A stretch of 64,000 bases of DNA from Vibrio sp. Isolate34 (GTDB lineage Bacteria > Pseudomonadota > Gammaproteobacteria > Enterobacterales > Vibrionaceae): NCBI RefSeq assembly GCF_022397915.1, contig NZ_JAKEUO010000011.1, forward strand, positions 1-64,000, read 5' to 3'. Shown piece after piece: positions 39,072 through 48,349 of this stretch. The notes beneath the pieces were generated by a model. The model was not told the origin of the DNA. It saw nothing but the letters and a program-made list of their open reading frames with translations, and did no database searches. The position numbers and the translations under genes are program-made. Numbering within the stretch: the first letter of the stretch is position 1; each line of letters begins with the position of its first letter.

Positions 39072-40187
39072 TTACGATTTTGTAACACTTTGTAAGATGG
39101 TTTTTAGCGCATTGTTCAAACGTTTCATTTCTTCGTCACATCCATGGCCATCAGGATGATAGATTTTAGACAGTTGTTTGTATCGAATCTTGATGCTTTT
39201 CTGGTCAGGTATTGAACTCGGTGTGTACCCAAATAGAGCGCAAGCTACTTGCAAATGACTCAGGCCTTTGCTGTTTTTTTGCTTCTTCAATTCGTGATAA
39301 ATGGTTTGAAGCTGACGCTTTTGCTGCTTAATGGTGAAATCCTTCGAGCTAAGCTGCGCTTCAAGCGTCTGTTGTTGCTGATTTAATTCACCAGACTTTA
39401 GAACCTGTCTCTTTCTCGAGATCACCAGAGTCGCGCTGATACTCACGACAGCAATCAGTAAGGCCAGCGCAGCACCAATCATATAGTCAGAGCTAGTTAG
39501 GTTAGAACTGGAGAGATTAGAGCGTGAGGCTTGGTCAGGTAGCATTTGGTTAGATTGCATTTGGCTAGATTGTACTTGCTGAGATAACCCCTGACTGTTG
39601 TCGATTTCAGAGTCGATGCTGTCATCGAGCTTTTCTATTGAAGAGATCTGCTTTGCACGTTGCTGATTGAATTGTGCTTCTAGAACGCGGTTGTAGCCAT
39701 CTTCTGCATTCGGGTTGTCTTTTAAGGCAGCTTCATACCATAACTGCGCAGCATCTAAAGGTTGAAGGAGTTCCTTATTAAGTGAGGATTCGTAGATCTT
39801 TGCTACTTCTAAAGGCGCTTGCTTGTTGCCTTGCAGTGCCGCTTTGATGAACCACTCTGAGGCTTGTTTGTTATCTTGCTCGACACTTGTACCTGCCAAG
39901 TACCACTCGCCGAGTTTAAATTGCGCATCTGCATTGCCATTATTTGCAGATTGCGAGTACCAATAGAATGCGTCTTTGATGTTTTTCGGCACTTCCGTTC
40001 CCAATTCATACGCTCGGGCCAATTGGTATTGAGAGGCAGGGTCTTGAGGTTGTGAATCTACTGACAGTTTAAGGCTACTTTCTGCATGAACCAAATGTGT
40101 CGAGAACAACTGTATCGTGGCAAAGATGAAGGCAAGAAGCAGAGTTCTTAGAGGCGATGATGACAGAAAGTTGGATAGGATAAGCAA
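39072..40187 (-). CDS. Sel1-repeat, single-pass membrane protein with C-terminal J domain
   Basis: This protein likely recruits Hsp70 (DnaK) to the inner membrane. The 371 residues run: signal-like helix to about 35 (LVHA then ES), three or four Sel1 repeats (about 50-170: AFYWYSQSANNGNADAQFKL and similar), and a Ser/Gln linker. A membrane helix (about 236-257), a coiled coil (265-303) and a J domain (311-368) follow. The HPD motif is at 344-346 in KIYHPDGHG. Topology would place Sel1 repeats in the periplasm and the J domain in the cytoplasm. The only plausible start is TTG 40187. It resembles DjlA-type J-proteins only in topology. Confidence 0.82.
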   Translation of the reverse strand: MLILSNFLSSSPLRTLLLAFIFATIQLFSTHLVHAESSLKLSVDSQPQDPASQYQLARAYELGTEVPKNIKDAFYWYSQSANNGNADAQFKLGEWYLAGTSVEQDNKQASEWFIKAALQGNKQAPLEVAKIYESSLNKELLQPLDAAQLWYEAALKDNPNAEDGYNRVLEAQFNQQRAKQISSIEKLDDSIDSEIDNSQGLSQQVQSSQMQSNQMLPDQASRSNLSSSNLTSSDYMIGAALALLIAVVSISATLVISRKRQVLKSGELNQQQQTLEAQLSSKDFTIKQQKRQLQTIYHELKKQKNSKGLSHLQVACALFGYTPSSIPDQKSIKIRYKQLSKIYHPDGHGCDEEMKRLNNALKTILQSVTKS

Positions 40188-40269
40188 AAGATAAGTCTCG
40201 TAAAAAAGCCCAGTGCCAATATATCAGTATGAATCCACTATAACGCTATCAATTAGTCACAGCTATTAA

Positions 40270-40306
40270 TTAAGTCGTACTGCTTTTGATTTGCGATACG
40301 ACTTAA
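40270..40306. repeat. Perfect 10-bp inverted repeat between two minus-strand genes
   Basis: TTAAGTCGTA (40270-40279) and TACGACTTAA (40297-40306) with a 17-base spacer and no T-run; could be an operator for the J-protein gene or an mRNA hairpin. Confidence 0.5.
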
Positions 40307-40345
40307 CTAATCGTTATTAACAAGTTGAAGCAATATAAAGCGGCT

Positions 40346-41035
40346 TTATGATTTAGTTATCTTTTTAGCTGCCTGTGCGCCGGCAACTGGTCGATTAACA
40401 GACAGTTTACGACCTTTTTTCAGACCAACTTCATAATCGGCGGTGAGGTTTTTCATCGCTTCTCTGAGTTGTTGCTTGAAGGTTTCGCGGTCGATATTTT
40501 TGAATTCTTTATCAATGTAGTTATTGATCTTGTTGTTCGACTCATCGTCTGGAGTAATGGTTGGCAGCTTTTCAAGCGCACCTTCAACCCAGCCAGAAAC
40601 AAACGAGTTCACACGACGTGTCACTTCTAAAGAACTTGTGCCAGAACCTGCAAAGCTATTTCTGAATTGGCCTGTGTGCTCATTCAGTTCGCGATAAATA
40701 ATATCGAAAGCGAAGGCAGCGAAGATTGCGCGATCGGCTTCACCAATAAACTCAACACGCTTGAGACCTTTGTGGTTTAGCAATACGGCTTCTACGCCAA
40801 ACTTGGTGTTGATACCGCGAATAACACGCAGCAGTGTAGAACTGATATTTGCAGGTAACAGGTGAGTGGATTGAGTTTTCCCCATCTTGATAAATTCAAT
40901 ATCGTCTTTTTCGAGACCATATTTCAGCATCAAGTTATGCGCCATTTTTATCGCGTTGGCAGCTTCATTGACGTTCGCAGAATTTCCAAGCTCAAGACAC
41001 TTGGCAATTTTCTTTAGGGCTTTTTTCTTATCCAT
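40346..41035 (-). CDS. DUF2786 family protein
   Basis: This is a 229-residue soluble protein of unknown function. The N-terminal 40 residues (ALKKIAKCLELGNSANVNEAANAIKMAHNLMLKYGL) are the DUF2786 helical motif. The rest fits the extended DUF7168-type region seen with it, including FIGEADRAIFAAFAFDIIYREL. DUF2786 proteins are common in phages and plasmids and also in Vibrio chromosomes. The C-terminus is Lys/Arg-rich, hinting at nucleic-acid binding. It lies between the DUF3334 and J-protein genes, each with separate signals. Confidence 0.85.
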   Translation of the reverse strand: MDKKKALKKIAKCLELGNSANVNEAANAIKMAHNLMLKYGLEKDDIEFIKMGKTQSTHLLPANISSTLLRVIRGINTKFGVEAVLLNHKGLKRVEFIGEADRAIFAAFAFDIIYRELNEHTGQFRNSFAGSGTSSLEVTRRVNSFVSGWVEGALEKLPTITPDDESNNKINNYIDKEFKNIDRETFKQQLREAMKNLTADYEVGLKKGRKLSVNRPVAGAQAAKKITKS

Positions 41036-41178
41036 CGACTACTTAATCATTACCGCAAATTTTTAAAAGTCCGACATTTTACATGTTTTCGTGGGTAACA
41101 GAAAGGCAAAACTCGTTTGAGGTGCAAGTGATGTGGTTAAGATAGGAAAGTAAAAGGCAGCTTGGTTACATAAACAAA

Positions 41179-41205
41179 AACGCCATCAAGAAGATAGATG
41201 GCGTT
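41179..41205 (-). terminator. Rho-independent terminator after the DUF3334 gene
   Basis: AACGCCATC (41179-41187) pairs with GATGGCGTT (41197-41205); on the minus strand TTTTTG follows. Confidence 0.88.
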
Positions 41206-41244
41206 AGTGACACAGTTTTTTAGAATGACTAGAGCATTCGCAAA

Positions 41245-41928
41245 CTAGATACCTAGTTCATCGAGCAGATCTGCTGCAGAGTCGTTGCCTGAGCTTTGTG
41301 CTGGCTTGTTCTCTTCCTGCATTTTTTTCTGAGTCGCTTCTAGGATGCTGTCTGGACATTCGTCTTCCGCAATTTCAAATTCTTCCAATTGGATGAATTC
41401 TGTCTTATCCATCGCAAGCTCGAGGTAGAAGATGTTGTTGTTTTGAGTCGAGAAGGTAACACGACGAGCTTGTGGGCGATCCAGGTTGGTATCAACAGAA
41501 AGGTTTACTTGCTTGTTCAGTGCTAGCATCTTTGGTTGGTTCTGAGTGATGTTGGTTTGTAGCTCTTTACGGATTTTATTGGTGAAATCACCCACCAGTT
41601 GGTTCATCAATTCGCCCAATACATCGCCCACTTCGTCAGACGTATGCAGCACGGCTAGCTCATTTTCAGGCATGCCCATGTTACGCATGTAATTGGTATA
41701 GATCTCTAGTGCGGCTTTCGACGTAAAATTGATAACAACAAGACCAGAAAAACCGCCGTCAAAAAGAACAAAACAACCGAAATCTGGCTTCAGACTTGTC
41801 TTGTTGATCTTTTGAACCATGGCTGAATAGGACACCTGAGAAGCCGTCGCTGAAGTGAGTACGCTTGAGACTGATTGGCATAGCTTAAGAAGAATATCTT
41901 CAGTTGTGACTGTTTTGTTTTTTTTCAT
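41245..41928 (-). CDS. DUF3334 family protein (CheC/CheX-like)
   Basis: The 227 residues match the DUF3334 family of marine gammaproteobacteria. The segment HTSDEVGDVLGELMNQLVGDFTNKIRKEL (about 95-125) has the pattern of CheC/CheX phosphatases that act on CheY, so a link to signalling or chemotaxis is plausible. The catalytic Glu and Asn positions appear kept, but activity is unproven. A charged C-terminal tail ends in SAADLLDELGI. It is a single gene. Confidence 0.8.
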   Translation of the reverse strand: MKKNKTVTTEDILLKLCQSVSSVLTSATASQVSYSAMVQKINKTSLKPDFGCFVLFDGGFSGLVVINFTSKAALEIYTNYMRNMGMPENELAVLHTSDEVGDVLGELMNQLVGDFTNKIRKELQTNITQNQPKMLALNKQVNLSVDTNLDRPQARRVTFSTQNNNIFYLELAMDKTEFIQLEEFEIAEDECPDSILEATQKKMQEENKPAQSSGNDSAADLLDELGI

Positions 41929-42150
41929 TGTGATGTGCTCATGGAGATGTCTTAAACAAAATGTTATTCAGTATATTGCTACCGAATTAAGACGAAAGTG
42001 ACTATTTCTCCATTCTTGCACTGAGATTCTGATTTGATCACCTTTTTATATGATCTTAATAGTAGTAAAGTGACGAAATTCAAAGAAAATTATTAAAAAT
42101 CTCAGATAACCCAATGCTGATAGGATCAGCGAAGTAGGGGCAGGAAGCAA

Positions 42151-45100
42151 ATGTTACCAAGACTTCAACTCAATGCTGATGTCGATCCAGTTGTTGTACG
42201 CTTTTTAGATGAACTAAAAACAGCGGGCTTTACTGGCGACATTGAATCTCAATATTCTAGCCGTTTGGCTGTGGCGACTGATAATAGTGTCTATCAGCAA
42301 TTGCCGCAGGCGGTCATCCTTCCTAAAACAACTCAAGACGTTGTGCTGCTCGGCAAAGTGGGTTCTAAATCTGCTTACGAACGCGTGACTTTTTCCCCTC
42401 GTGGCGGTGGTACCGGAACCAACGGACAATCTTTAACAAAAGGTGTCGTGGTTGACCTTTCTCGATACATGAATAAGATTCTTGAGATTAACGAGAAAGA
42501 AGGCTGGGTAAGAGTTCAGTCTGGTGTCGTTAAAGACCAATTGAATGATGCAGTTCGCCCTTATGGTTATTTTTTCTCTCCTGACCTATCAACCAGTAAC
42601 CGAGCAACCTTGGGTGGCATGATAAACACCGATGCTTCTGGCCAAGGGTCATTGAAGTATGGCAAAACGTCTGATCACGTGTTGTCGCTGCAAGCGGTAT
42701 TCGCAGACGGTTCATGTCTAGAATCTGATTTATCACACGGCTTGCCCGCTGAAGGTGAATTTGCTCACCATGCGCTTTCGGTAACTGAGGCTGTTTGTCG
42801 TGACAAGCGTGCTCAAATCCTAAATAAATTCCCTCCGTTGAACCGCTTCTTAACTGGTTACGATCTAAAGAATGCAATCAACGAACAAGATGACAGCTTT
42901 GACCTGACACGTGTCCTGTGTGGCGCAGAAGGTTCTTTAGCATTCATTACAGAAGCAAAGCTGAATCTAACGAAGCTTCCAAAAGCTCGTACACTGGTTA
43001 ACGTGAAATACAACACGTTTGATTCTGCACTGCGTAATGCACCGTTTATGGTGGAAGCGAAAGCACTGTCTGTTGAAACGGTAGATTCACGAGTATTGAA
43101 CCTAGCGAAGCAAGACATTGTTTGGCACACCGTGAGCGATTTGCTGACTGATGTTCCAAACAAAGAGATGCTTGGCATCAACATGGTTGAGTTTGCAGGC
43201 CAAGATGAAGCGGAAGTTGAACAACAAGTTCAAGCGCTGACGGCACGACTTGAAACCATGGTTGAAAGCGAAGAAGCAGGCGTGATTGGCTTCCAAGTGT
43301 GCAGTGATTTGGCGAGTATTGGCCGAATCTACAACATGCGTAAGAAAGCGGTGGGTCTATTAGGTGCGGCGAAAGGCCGAGCTAAACCGGTCGCTTTTGC
43401 TGAAGATACCTGTGTTCCACCGGAAAACTTGGCGGACTTCATTTCTGAATTTAGAGTGCTGCTCGATTCAAAAGAGCTGAACTACGGCATGTTTGGTCAC
43501 GTTGATGCGGGCGTATTACACGTTCGTCCGGCACTTGATCTGTGTGACCCGATGCAAGAAGCACTGATGCACGAAGTCTCTGATGAAGTGGTTAAGCTGG
43601 TGGCGAAATACGGCGGCTTGATGTGGGGTGAACACGGTAAAGGTTTCCGTTCTGAATATGGGCCAGACTTTTTTGGTGAAGAGCTGTTTACTGAGTTAAG
43701 ACGTGTTAAAGCAGCGTTTGACCCGCACAACAAGATGAACCCAGGCAAGATCTGTACGCCTTTAGAAAGCGACGCTGAATTGGTGAAAGTTACCGATACT
43801 AAGCGTGGCTTTTATGATCGTCAGATCGACGTACAAGTTCGTGATAGCTTCAAACAAGCCATGGAATGTAATGGTAACGGTTTGTGTTTCAACTACGACA
43901 CGAGCTCGCCAATGTGTCCTTCAATGAAAGTCACGGCTGACCGTCGTCATTCACCTAAAGGCCGTGCTGGTTTAGTGAGAGAATGGTTGCGTCAGTTAAC
44001 GGAGCAAGGCATCGATATTCTCGATTTAGAGCAAGAGGCGCTGAAGGACAATACGCCGGTTAAAACCATGGTGGAACGTGTTCGCAACACGATGAACAAA
44101 CGCCATGAGTACGACTTCTCACATGAAGTGCACGAAGCGATGAACGGCTGTCTTGCATGTAAAGCGTGTGCGAGCCAATGTCCGATCAAAGTTGATGTGC
44201 CGAGTTTCCGTTCTCGATTCTTAAATATCTATTACTCACGTTACCAACGCCCGGCGAAAGATTACTTGGTGGCAAACATTGAAACCATGCTGCCACTGAT
44301 GGCGAAAGCGCCAAAAGTAGTGAATGCTGCATTGGGTCAAAAGTGGGTTCAATCTGCAACAGCGAAAACGGTCGGTTATGTCGATGCACCATTGATGTCG
44401 GTGCCTACGCTAAAAAATCGTTTGGCAAGTAAAGAGCTGCAACTATTCGATATTCAATACTTAGAAGGGCTTTCTTCGGAAGAGAAGAAGCAGCATGTAT
44501 TGATCGTCCAAGACCCGTTTACTAGCTTCTATGATGCAGAGGTGGTTGAAGACTTCGTTACCTTGGCTCAGAAGCTTGGCAAAACACCGGTGTTATTGCC
44601 GTTTAAACCAAATGGTAAAGCACTGCACATTAAAGGCTTCTTAAGTCGTTTTGCACGTGAGGCTAAGTCGACGTCTGATTTCTTGTCGATGGTCGCTGAT
44701 ATCGGTATTCCTTTAGTGGGTGTCGACCCTGCACTGGTGCTTTGTTACCGAGATGAGTACGTCGAGATCTTAGCGGATAAGCGTGGCGACTTTGATGTGC
44801 TCACCGTGCATGAATGGTTAATGCCATCGCTCGATGATTTTGAAGCTCGTTCTGCAAGTGAAGAAATGTGGTACTTGTTTGCCCACTGTACCGAGAAGAC
44901 CAAGATGCCAAACGCTGAAAAAGAGTGGGGCGCTATCTTCAAACACTTTGGTGCTGCACTTACCAGCGTTCCTGTCGGCTGTTGTGGTATGGCGGGTACC
45001 TTCGGGCACGAGGTCGATAAGCTGCAAATGTCGAAAGATATATACGGTCTAAGTTGGAAGCCAAGGATGCAAGACTTACCAAAAGAGCGTTGCTTAGTGA

Positions 45101-45186
45101 CGGGTTATTCCTGCCGAAGCCAAGTGAAGCGTTTTGAGGGTGAGAAGCTTGCCCATCCATTACAGGCGCTCGCAAAAATTCTTTAA
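42151..45186 (+). CDS. ydiJ: FAD- and [4Fe-4S]-binding oxidoreductase, YdiJ family
   Basis: It oxidises a D-2-hydroxy acid; E. coli YdiJ was reported as a D-2-hydroxyglutarate dehydrogenase, and older records call this family D-lactate dehydrogenase. The 1011 residues have an N-terminal PCMH-type FAD domain (about 35-270, RGGGTGTNGQSL), an FAD-linked oxidase C domain (to about 540, MWGEHGKGFRSEYGP) and a ferredoxin-like region with CLACKACASQCP near 666-680. A C-terminal cysteine-rich half holds GCCGMAGTFGHE. The length is as expected (1018 in E. coli). Its own terminator follows. Confidence 0.9.
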   Translation: MLPRLQLNADVDPVVVRFLDELKTAGFTGDIESQYSSRLAVATDNSVYQQLPQAVILPKTTQDVVLLGKVGSKSAYERVTFSPRGGGTGTNGQSLTKGVVVDLSRYMNKILEINEKEGWVRVQSGVVKDQLNDAVRPYGYFFSPDLSTSNRATLGGMINTDASGQGSLKYGKTSDHVLSLQAVFADGSCLESDLSHGLPAEGEFAHHALSVTEAVCRDKRAQILNKFPPLNRFLTGYDLKNAINEQDDSFDLTRVLCGAEGSLAFITEAKLNLTKLPKARTLVNVKYNTFDSALRNAPFMVEAKALSVETVDSRVLNLAKQDIVWHTVSDLLTDVPNKEMLGINMVEFAGQDEAEVEQQVQALTARLETMVESEEAGVIGFQVCSDLASIGRIYNMRKKAVGLLGAAKGRAKPVAFAEDTCVPPENLADFISEFRVLLDSKELNYGMFGHVDAGVLHVRPALDLCDPMQEALMHEVSDEVVKLVAKYGGLMWGEHGKGFRSEYGPDFFGEELFTELRRVKAAFDPHNKMNPGKICTPLESDAELVKVTDTKRGFYDRQIDVQVRDSFKQAMECNGNGLCFNYDTSSPMCPSMKVTADRRHSPKGRAGLVREWLRQLTEQGIDILDLEQEALKDNTPVKTMVERVRNTMNKRHEYDFSHEVHEAMNGCLACKACASQCPIKVDVPSFRSRFLNIYYSRYQRPAKDYLVANIETMLPLMAKAPKVVNAALGQKWVQSATAKTVGYVDAPLMSVPTLKNRLASKELQLFDIQYLEGLSSEEKKQHVLIVQDPFTSFYDAEVVEDFVTLAQKLGKTPVLLPFKPNGKALHIKGFLSRFAREAKSTSDFLSMVADIGIPLVGVDPALVLCYRDEYVEILADKRGDFDVLTVHEWLMPSLDDFEARSASEEMWYLFAHCTEKTKMPNAEKEWGAIFKHFGAALTSVPVGCCGMAGTFGHEVDKLQMSKDIYGLSWKPRMQDLPKERCLVTGYSCRSQVKRFEGEKLAHPLQALAKIL

Positions 45187-45193
45187 ACTATTT

Positions 45194-45218
45194 AGCCCAG
45201 CAATTGCTGGGCTTTTTT
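45194..45218 (+). terminator. Rho-independent terminator after ydiJ
   Basis: AGCCCAGCAATTGCTGGGCT and six T. The next gene starts 36 bp later. Confidence 0.93.
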
Positions 45219-45253
45219 CTAAACTAACAATGGAATTGTTAATAAGGAAAGCT

Positions 45254-45715
45254 ATGAGATTTCTTGAGTTAAAAGTACCTCCGGTTGCTCTGTTTATATT
45301 GGTAATTGTTGCGTCTTATTTCTGCGCTCAACAACTAAGTACGGCGGCAATAGCATTGCCTTATAAGCTCATCGTTTTAGGTGTTGGAATCGCATTGAGC
45401 GGCGTGGTCGGATTATCTGGAATATGGGAGTTTCGAAAACAGAAAACCACCGTTAACCCGATCAAAGTTGAAACCGCCTCGGCAGTCGTGGACAGCGGCA
45501 TTTTCGGCTACACCCGAAACCCAATGTATCTAGGGCTGTTCATTTTACTATTCTGCGTTGGCTACTACTTCCAAAACATCTTCAGTATATTACTCAGCTT
45601 CGTATTCGTGATTTACATGAATCAATTCCAGATCAAGCCAGAAGAGCGTGCCCTAGAGCAATTGTTCGGCGCTGAATATATTGATTACAAACAAAAGGTT
45701 AGGCGTTGGATTTAA
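45254..45715 (+). CDS. ICMT-like membrane methyltransferase
   Basis: This 153-residue protein is of the isoprenylcysteine carboxyl methyltransferase / phospholipid methyltransferase family. A frame opens at 45134 inside the ydiJ end, but ATG 45254 has an AAGGAAA box, so the shorter form is chosen. It has three to four membrane helices and the family core GIFGYTRNPMYLGLFILLFCVGYY with the RNP motif. A C-terminal PEERALEQLFGAEYIDYKQKVRRWI closes the family pattern. Its substrate is unknown; bacterial members often modify lipids or are uncharacterised. Confidence 0.88.
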   Translation: MRFLELKVPPVALFILVIVASYFCAQQLSTAAIALPYKLIVLGVGIALSGVVGLSGIWEFRKQKTTVNPIKVETASAVVDSGIFGYTRNPMYLGLFILLFCVGYYFQNIFSILLSFVFVIYMNQFQIKPEERALEQLFGAEYIDYKQKVRRWI

Positions 45716-45767
45716 TGCCTATCTGAGCACAGGTTTGAGTGGTTTAGTGTAGTCAAAACTGAAAACT

Positions 45768-45803
45768 AAAAAGCCCAGCTTGAGGATATCAAGCTGGGCT
45801 TTA
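45768..45803 (+). terminator. Bidirectional terminator
   Basis: AAAGCCCAGCTTGA / TCAAGCTGGGCTTT with a 5-base loop between the convergent methyltransferase and DUF3581 genes. Confidence 0.92.
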
Positions 45804-45855
45804 TTGATCTTGTTCTAGAGCTATTTACATCAAGTGGTGTAAATAAGAGTGCCGA

Positions 45856-46599
45856 TTAAGCGGCTGCTGCGAACTGAGCTAGAAACATCTCTTTGCGCTC
45901 GTTGAAGCGGTTTACTAGGTCGTCTACAGAAGCTTGGTCGTATGGCTTAAGGCCACTTGCTACCATGCGCTTCACGCCTTTACCCACGACTTCGCCATCT
46001 TCTTTGAAATCGAAGTTCAGGGTCACGATGCCACGTTTGCCTTCAACGTCAAAAGTTGCACCGGAGAATTCAACTTCAGGGTGAGATAGGTCTAGGCGAG
46101 TAAATTCAACTTCCATGCTCTCGTAAATCACAAGAGGGCGTTGGCAGTTGATCATCATTTGCTGCTCTTCCATAAGAGGAACCATGATGTGTGGAAAGTT
46201 CATACCAGAGAACTTAACGTAGTTCGTTACTACATGCTCAATGAATGCTTGATCGTGGCTTTTCTCACCTTCACACGACATGTGCAGGTACTCTTTGCCT
46301 TTCTCGTCAACCAGTGAGCTTTCTTTTTCACACTTGTTATCAACGCTTAGCGCAATACCGTTACCAACCATACCTGAAAAATCAAAACGCATTTTTTGGC
46401 TGATGCCTTCTTTTTGCAGGAGAACTGCAAACAAAAGATCACCAGGCACGCAGAAGCGCTTGTTGTCTTCATCGTGAATTGGGTTGAAGTCAGCAGCTAC
46501 TTTTTTAGCAAAGTGGCTAGCTTGTTCACGAGTGAATTGAAATTGATTGTCTTCAGTAGAAAAGTAAGGTGTCAGAAACATAGTATCGCTATTAGTCAT
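45856..46599 (-). CDS. DUF3581 family protein
   Basis: This 247-residue soluble protein of unknown function belongs to the DUF3581 family (from memory) of Vibrio and relatives. The N-terminal segment FAKKVAADFNPIHDEDNKRFCVPGDLLFAVLL resembles the MaoC-type hot-dog fold active-site region (ADFNPIH with Asp and His), and a second hot-dog-like half follows. This suggests an acyl-thioester binder or hydratase. The frame begins at TTG 46602; ATG 46599 is chosen. No strong ribosome site is visible. Confidence 0.78.
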   Translation of the reverse strand: MTNSDTMFLTPYFSTEDNQFQFTREQASHFAKKVAADFNPIHDEDNKRFCVPGDLLFAVLLQKEGISQKMRFDFSGMVGNGIALSVDNKCEKESSLVDEKGKEYLHMSCEGEKSHDQAFIEHVVTNYVKFSGMNFPHIMVPLMEEQQMMINCQRPLVIYESMEVEFTRLDLSHPEVEFSGATFDVEGKRGIVTLNFDFKEDGEVVGKGVKRMVASGLKPYDQASVDDLVNRFNERKEMFLAQFAAAA

Positions 46600-46750
46600 C
46601 AAATCTGGGGTGGATTATAGCTAACTAACTTCGTTCTAATGGTCTATCCAGTTAACTTTGCTTATATATCAGTCGATTAGATAAATACGTTGGATGGTAT
46701 GTGACGATTTTGAGGGGGTTTGAGGTGAATAAGGACTTGGATTCAATGCA

Positions 46751-46774
46751 ACAAGGGCTAATCAATAGCCCCTG
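46751..46774 (-). terminator. Weak hairpin after hutH
   Basis: GGGCTA (46755-46760) pairs with TAGCCC (46766-46771), flanked by AGG/CCT; a short imperfect T-run follows on the minus strand. Confidence 0.4.
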
Positions 46775-46802
46775 TTTATATGACGAGTTATTTCGTTAAA
46801 CC

Positions 46803-48335
46803 TTAGAAGCTACACAGTAGGCCTTCTGGCATTAGATGGTTATGCACTGATAACTTGAGCAGTAGATTTGCTTGCTCGATATCAGGTGCGAAGTAGCGGT
46901 CTTTGTCGTAGAAGCTGACTTTTTCACGCAGGATCTGTTTCGCTTCTTCTACTCGAGGTGAAGAGAGGCTTGGCGCTCTAAAATCCAATCCTTGCGCTGC
47001 TGCTAAATACTCAACCGCCAAGATTCCACGAGTGTTCTCTGCCATGTCACGAAGACGACGACCCGCAAAGGTTGCCATCGATACGTGATCCTCTTGGTTA
47101 GCGGACGTTGGCAAGCTGTCTACAGAAGCCGGGTGAGCCAGTGTTTTGTTCTCGCTTGCCAATGCCGCAGACGTTACCTGAGCAATCATAAAGCCTGAGT
47201 TCACGCCGCCATTATCGACCAAGAAAGGTGGAAGTTTGCTTAGTGCACTATCTATTAGCAGTGCCATTCTTCTCTCTGACAAGCTACCGATCTCTGCGAT
47301 GGCTAACGCAAGGTTATCCGCAGCCATTGCGACGGGTTCTGCGTGGAAGTTACCACCAGAAATGATGTCGCCATCGTCAGCGAAAACAAGCGGGTTATCA
47401 GATACTGAGTTCGCTTCAACGTTTAACGTTTCTGCTGAATTACGGATCTGCTGTAGACAAGCGCCCATCACTTGAGGCTGACAACGCAGCGAGTAAGGAT
47501 CTTGAACCTTTTCACAGCAAGTGTGTGATTCACCAATCTCACTCTTTTGATCAAGCATATGGCGGTAAGCAAGGGCTGCATCCATTTGGCCACGATGACC
47601 ACGAACGCGGTGAATTCGAGGATCAAACGGGCGACGACTACCTAGCGCAGCTTCAACAGACATAGCACCACATACCGTTGCAGACGCGAATAAATCTTCT
47701 GCTGCGAATAGGCCTTCTAGTGCAAAGGCCGTTGAAGCTTGTGTGCCGTTTAGTAGCGCTAAACCTTCTTTCGGTGCGAGTGTGATTGGCTCAAGACCTG
47801 CGATCTTCATCGCTTCCAGACCAGTAATGATTTTGCCATTGTGTCGAGCTTGGCCTTCACCAAGTAAAACGGTACTCATGTGGGCGAGGGGAGCAAGGTC
47901 GCCAGATGCGCCTACTGATCCTTTCTGTGGCACACATGGGTAAACCTGCGCATTCACTAGATCGATAAGAGCATTGATCACCTTGAGTCGGATACCTGAG
48001 TAGCCACGAGACAAGCTGTTAATCTTCAGTACCATCATCAAACGCACGGTTTCATCAGACATGAATTTACCGATGCCCGCAGCGTGAGAAAGCACGATAC
48101 TTTTCTGTAGAACTTCGAGATCCTCTGGTGCAATCTTGGTGTTCGCTAGTAAGCCAAACCCAGTATTGATGCCATAAACCGTGCGATCTTCAGCGATCAC
48201 TTGTTCGACAACCTGCATGCTCGCTTCAATATCTGGAATAGCCGCTGGGTCGAGTGATAAGTTCACAGGGCTACGGCTAATTTTGCGAAGTTCAGGTAGG
48301 CCTAGAAGTCCTGGTTTAAGTAATAAATTCAACAT
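46803..48335 (-). CDS. hutH: Histidine ammonia-lyase
   Basis: It converts histidine to urocanate and ammonia, the first step of histidine use. From ATG 48335 (CTGGAGA box) it has 510 residues; an in-frame ATG at 48350 is before the ribosome site. The catalytic MIO group forms from Ala-Ser-Gly in [13 protein letters not shown]. The conserved YGINTGFG and [14 protein letters not shown] are present. It is the last hut gene, 14 bp after hutU. Confidence 0.97.
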   Translation of the reverse strand: MLNLLLKPGLLGLPELRKISRSPVNLSLDPAAIPDIEASMQVVEQVIAEDRTVYGINTGFGLLANTKIAPEDLEVLQKSIVLSHAAGIGKFMSDETVRLMMVLKINSLSRGYSGIRLKVINALIDLVNAQVYPCVPQKGSVGASGDLAPLAHMSTVLLGEGQARHNGKIITGLEAMKIAGLEPITLAPKEGLALLNGTQASTAFALEGLFAAEDLFASATVCGAMSVEAALGSRRPFDPRIHRVRGHRGQMDAALAYRHMLDQKSEIGESHTCCEKVQDPYSLRCQPQVMGACLQQIRNSAETLNVEANSVSDNPLVFADDGDIISGGNFHAEPVAMAADNLALAIAEIGSLSERRMALLIDSALSKLPPFLVDNGGVNSGFMIAQVTSAALASENKTLAHPASVDSLPTSANQEDHVSMATFAGRRLRDMAENTRGILAVEYLAAAQGLDFRAPSLSSPRVEEAKQILREKVSFYDKDRYFAPDIEQANLLLKLSVHNHLMPEGLLCSF

Positions 48336-48349
48336 GTTTTCTCCAGACA

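Noticed and set aside
45134..45253. N-terminal extension of the ICMT-like protein
   Set aside because: It overlaps the ydiJ end and its terminator; ATG 45254 has an AAGGAAA box.
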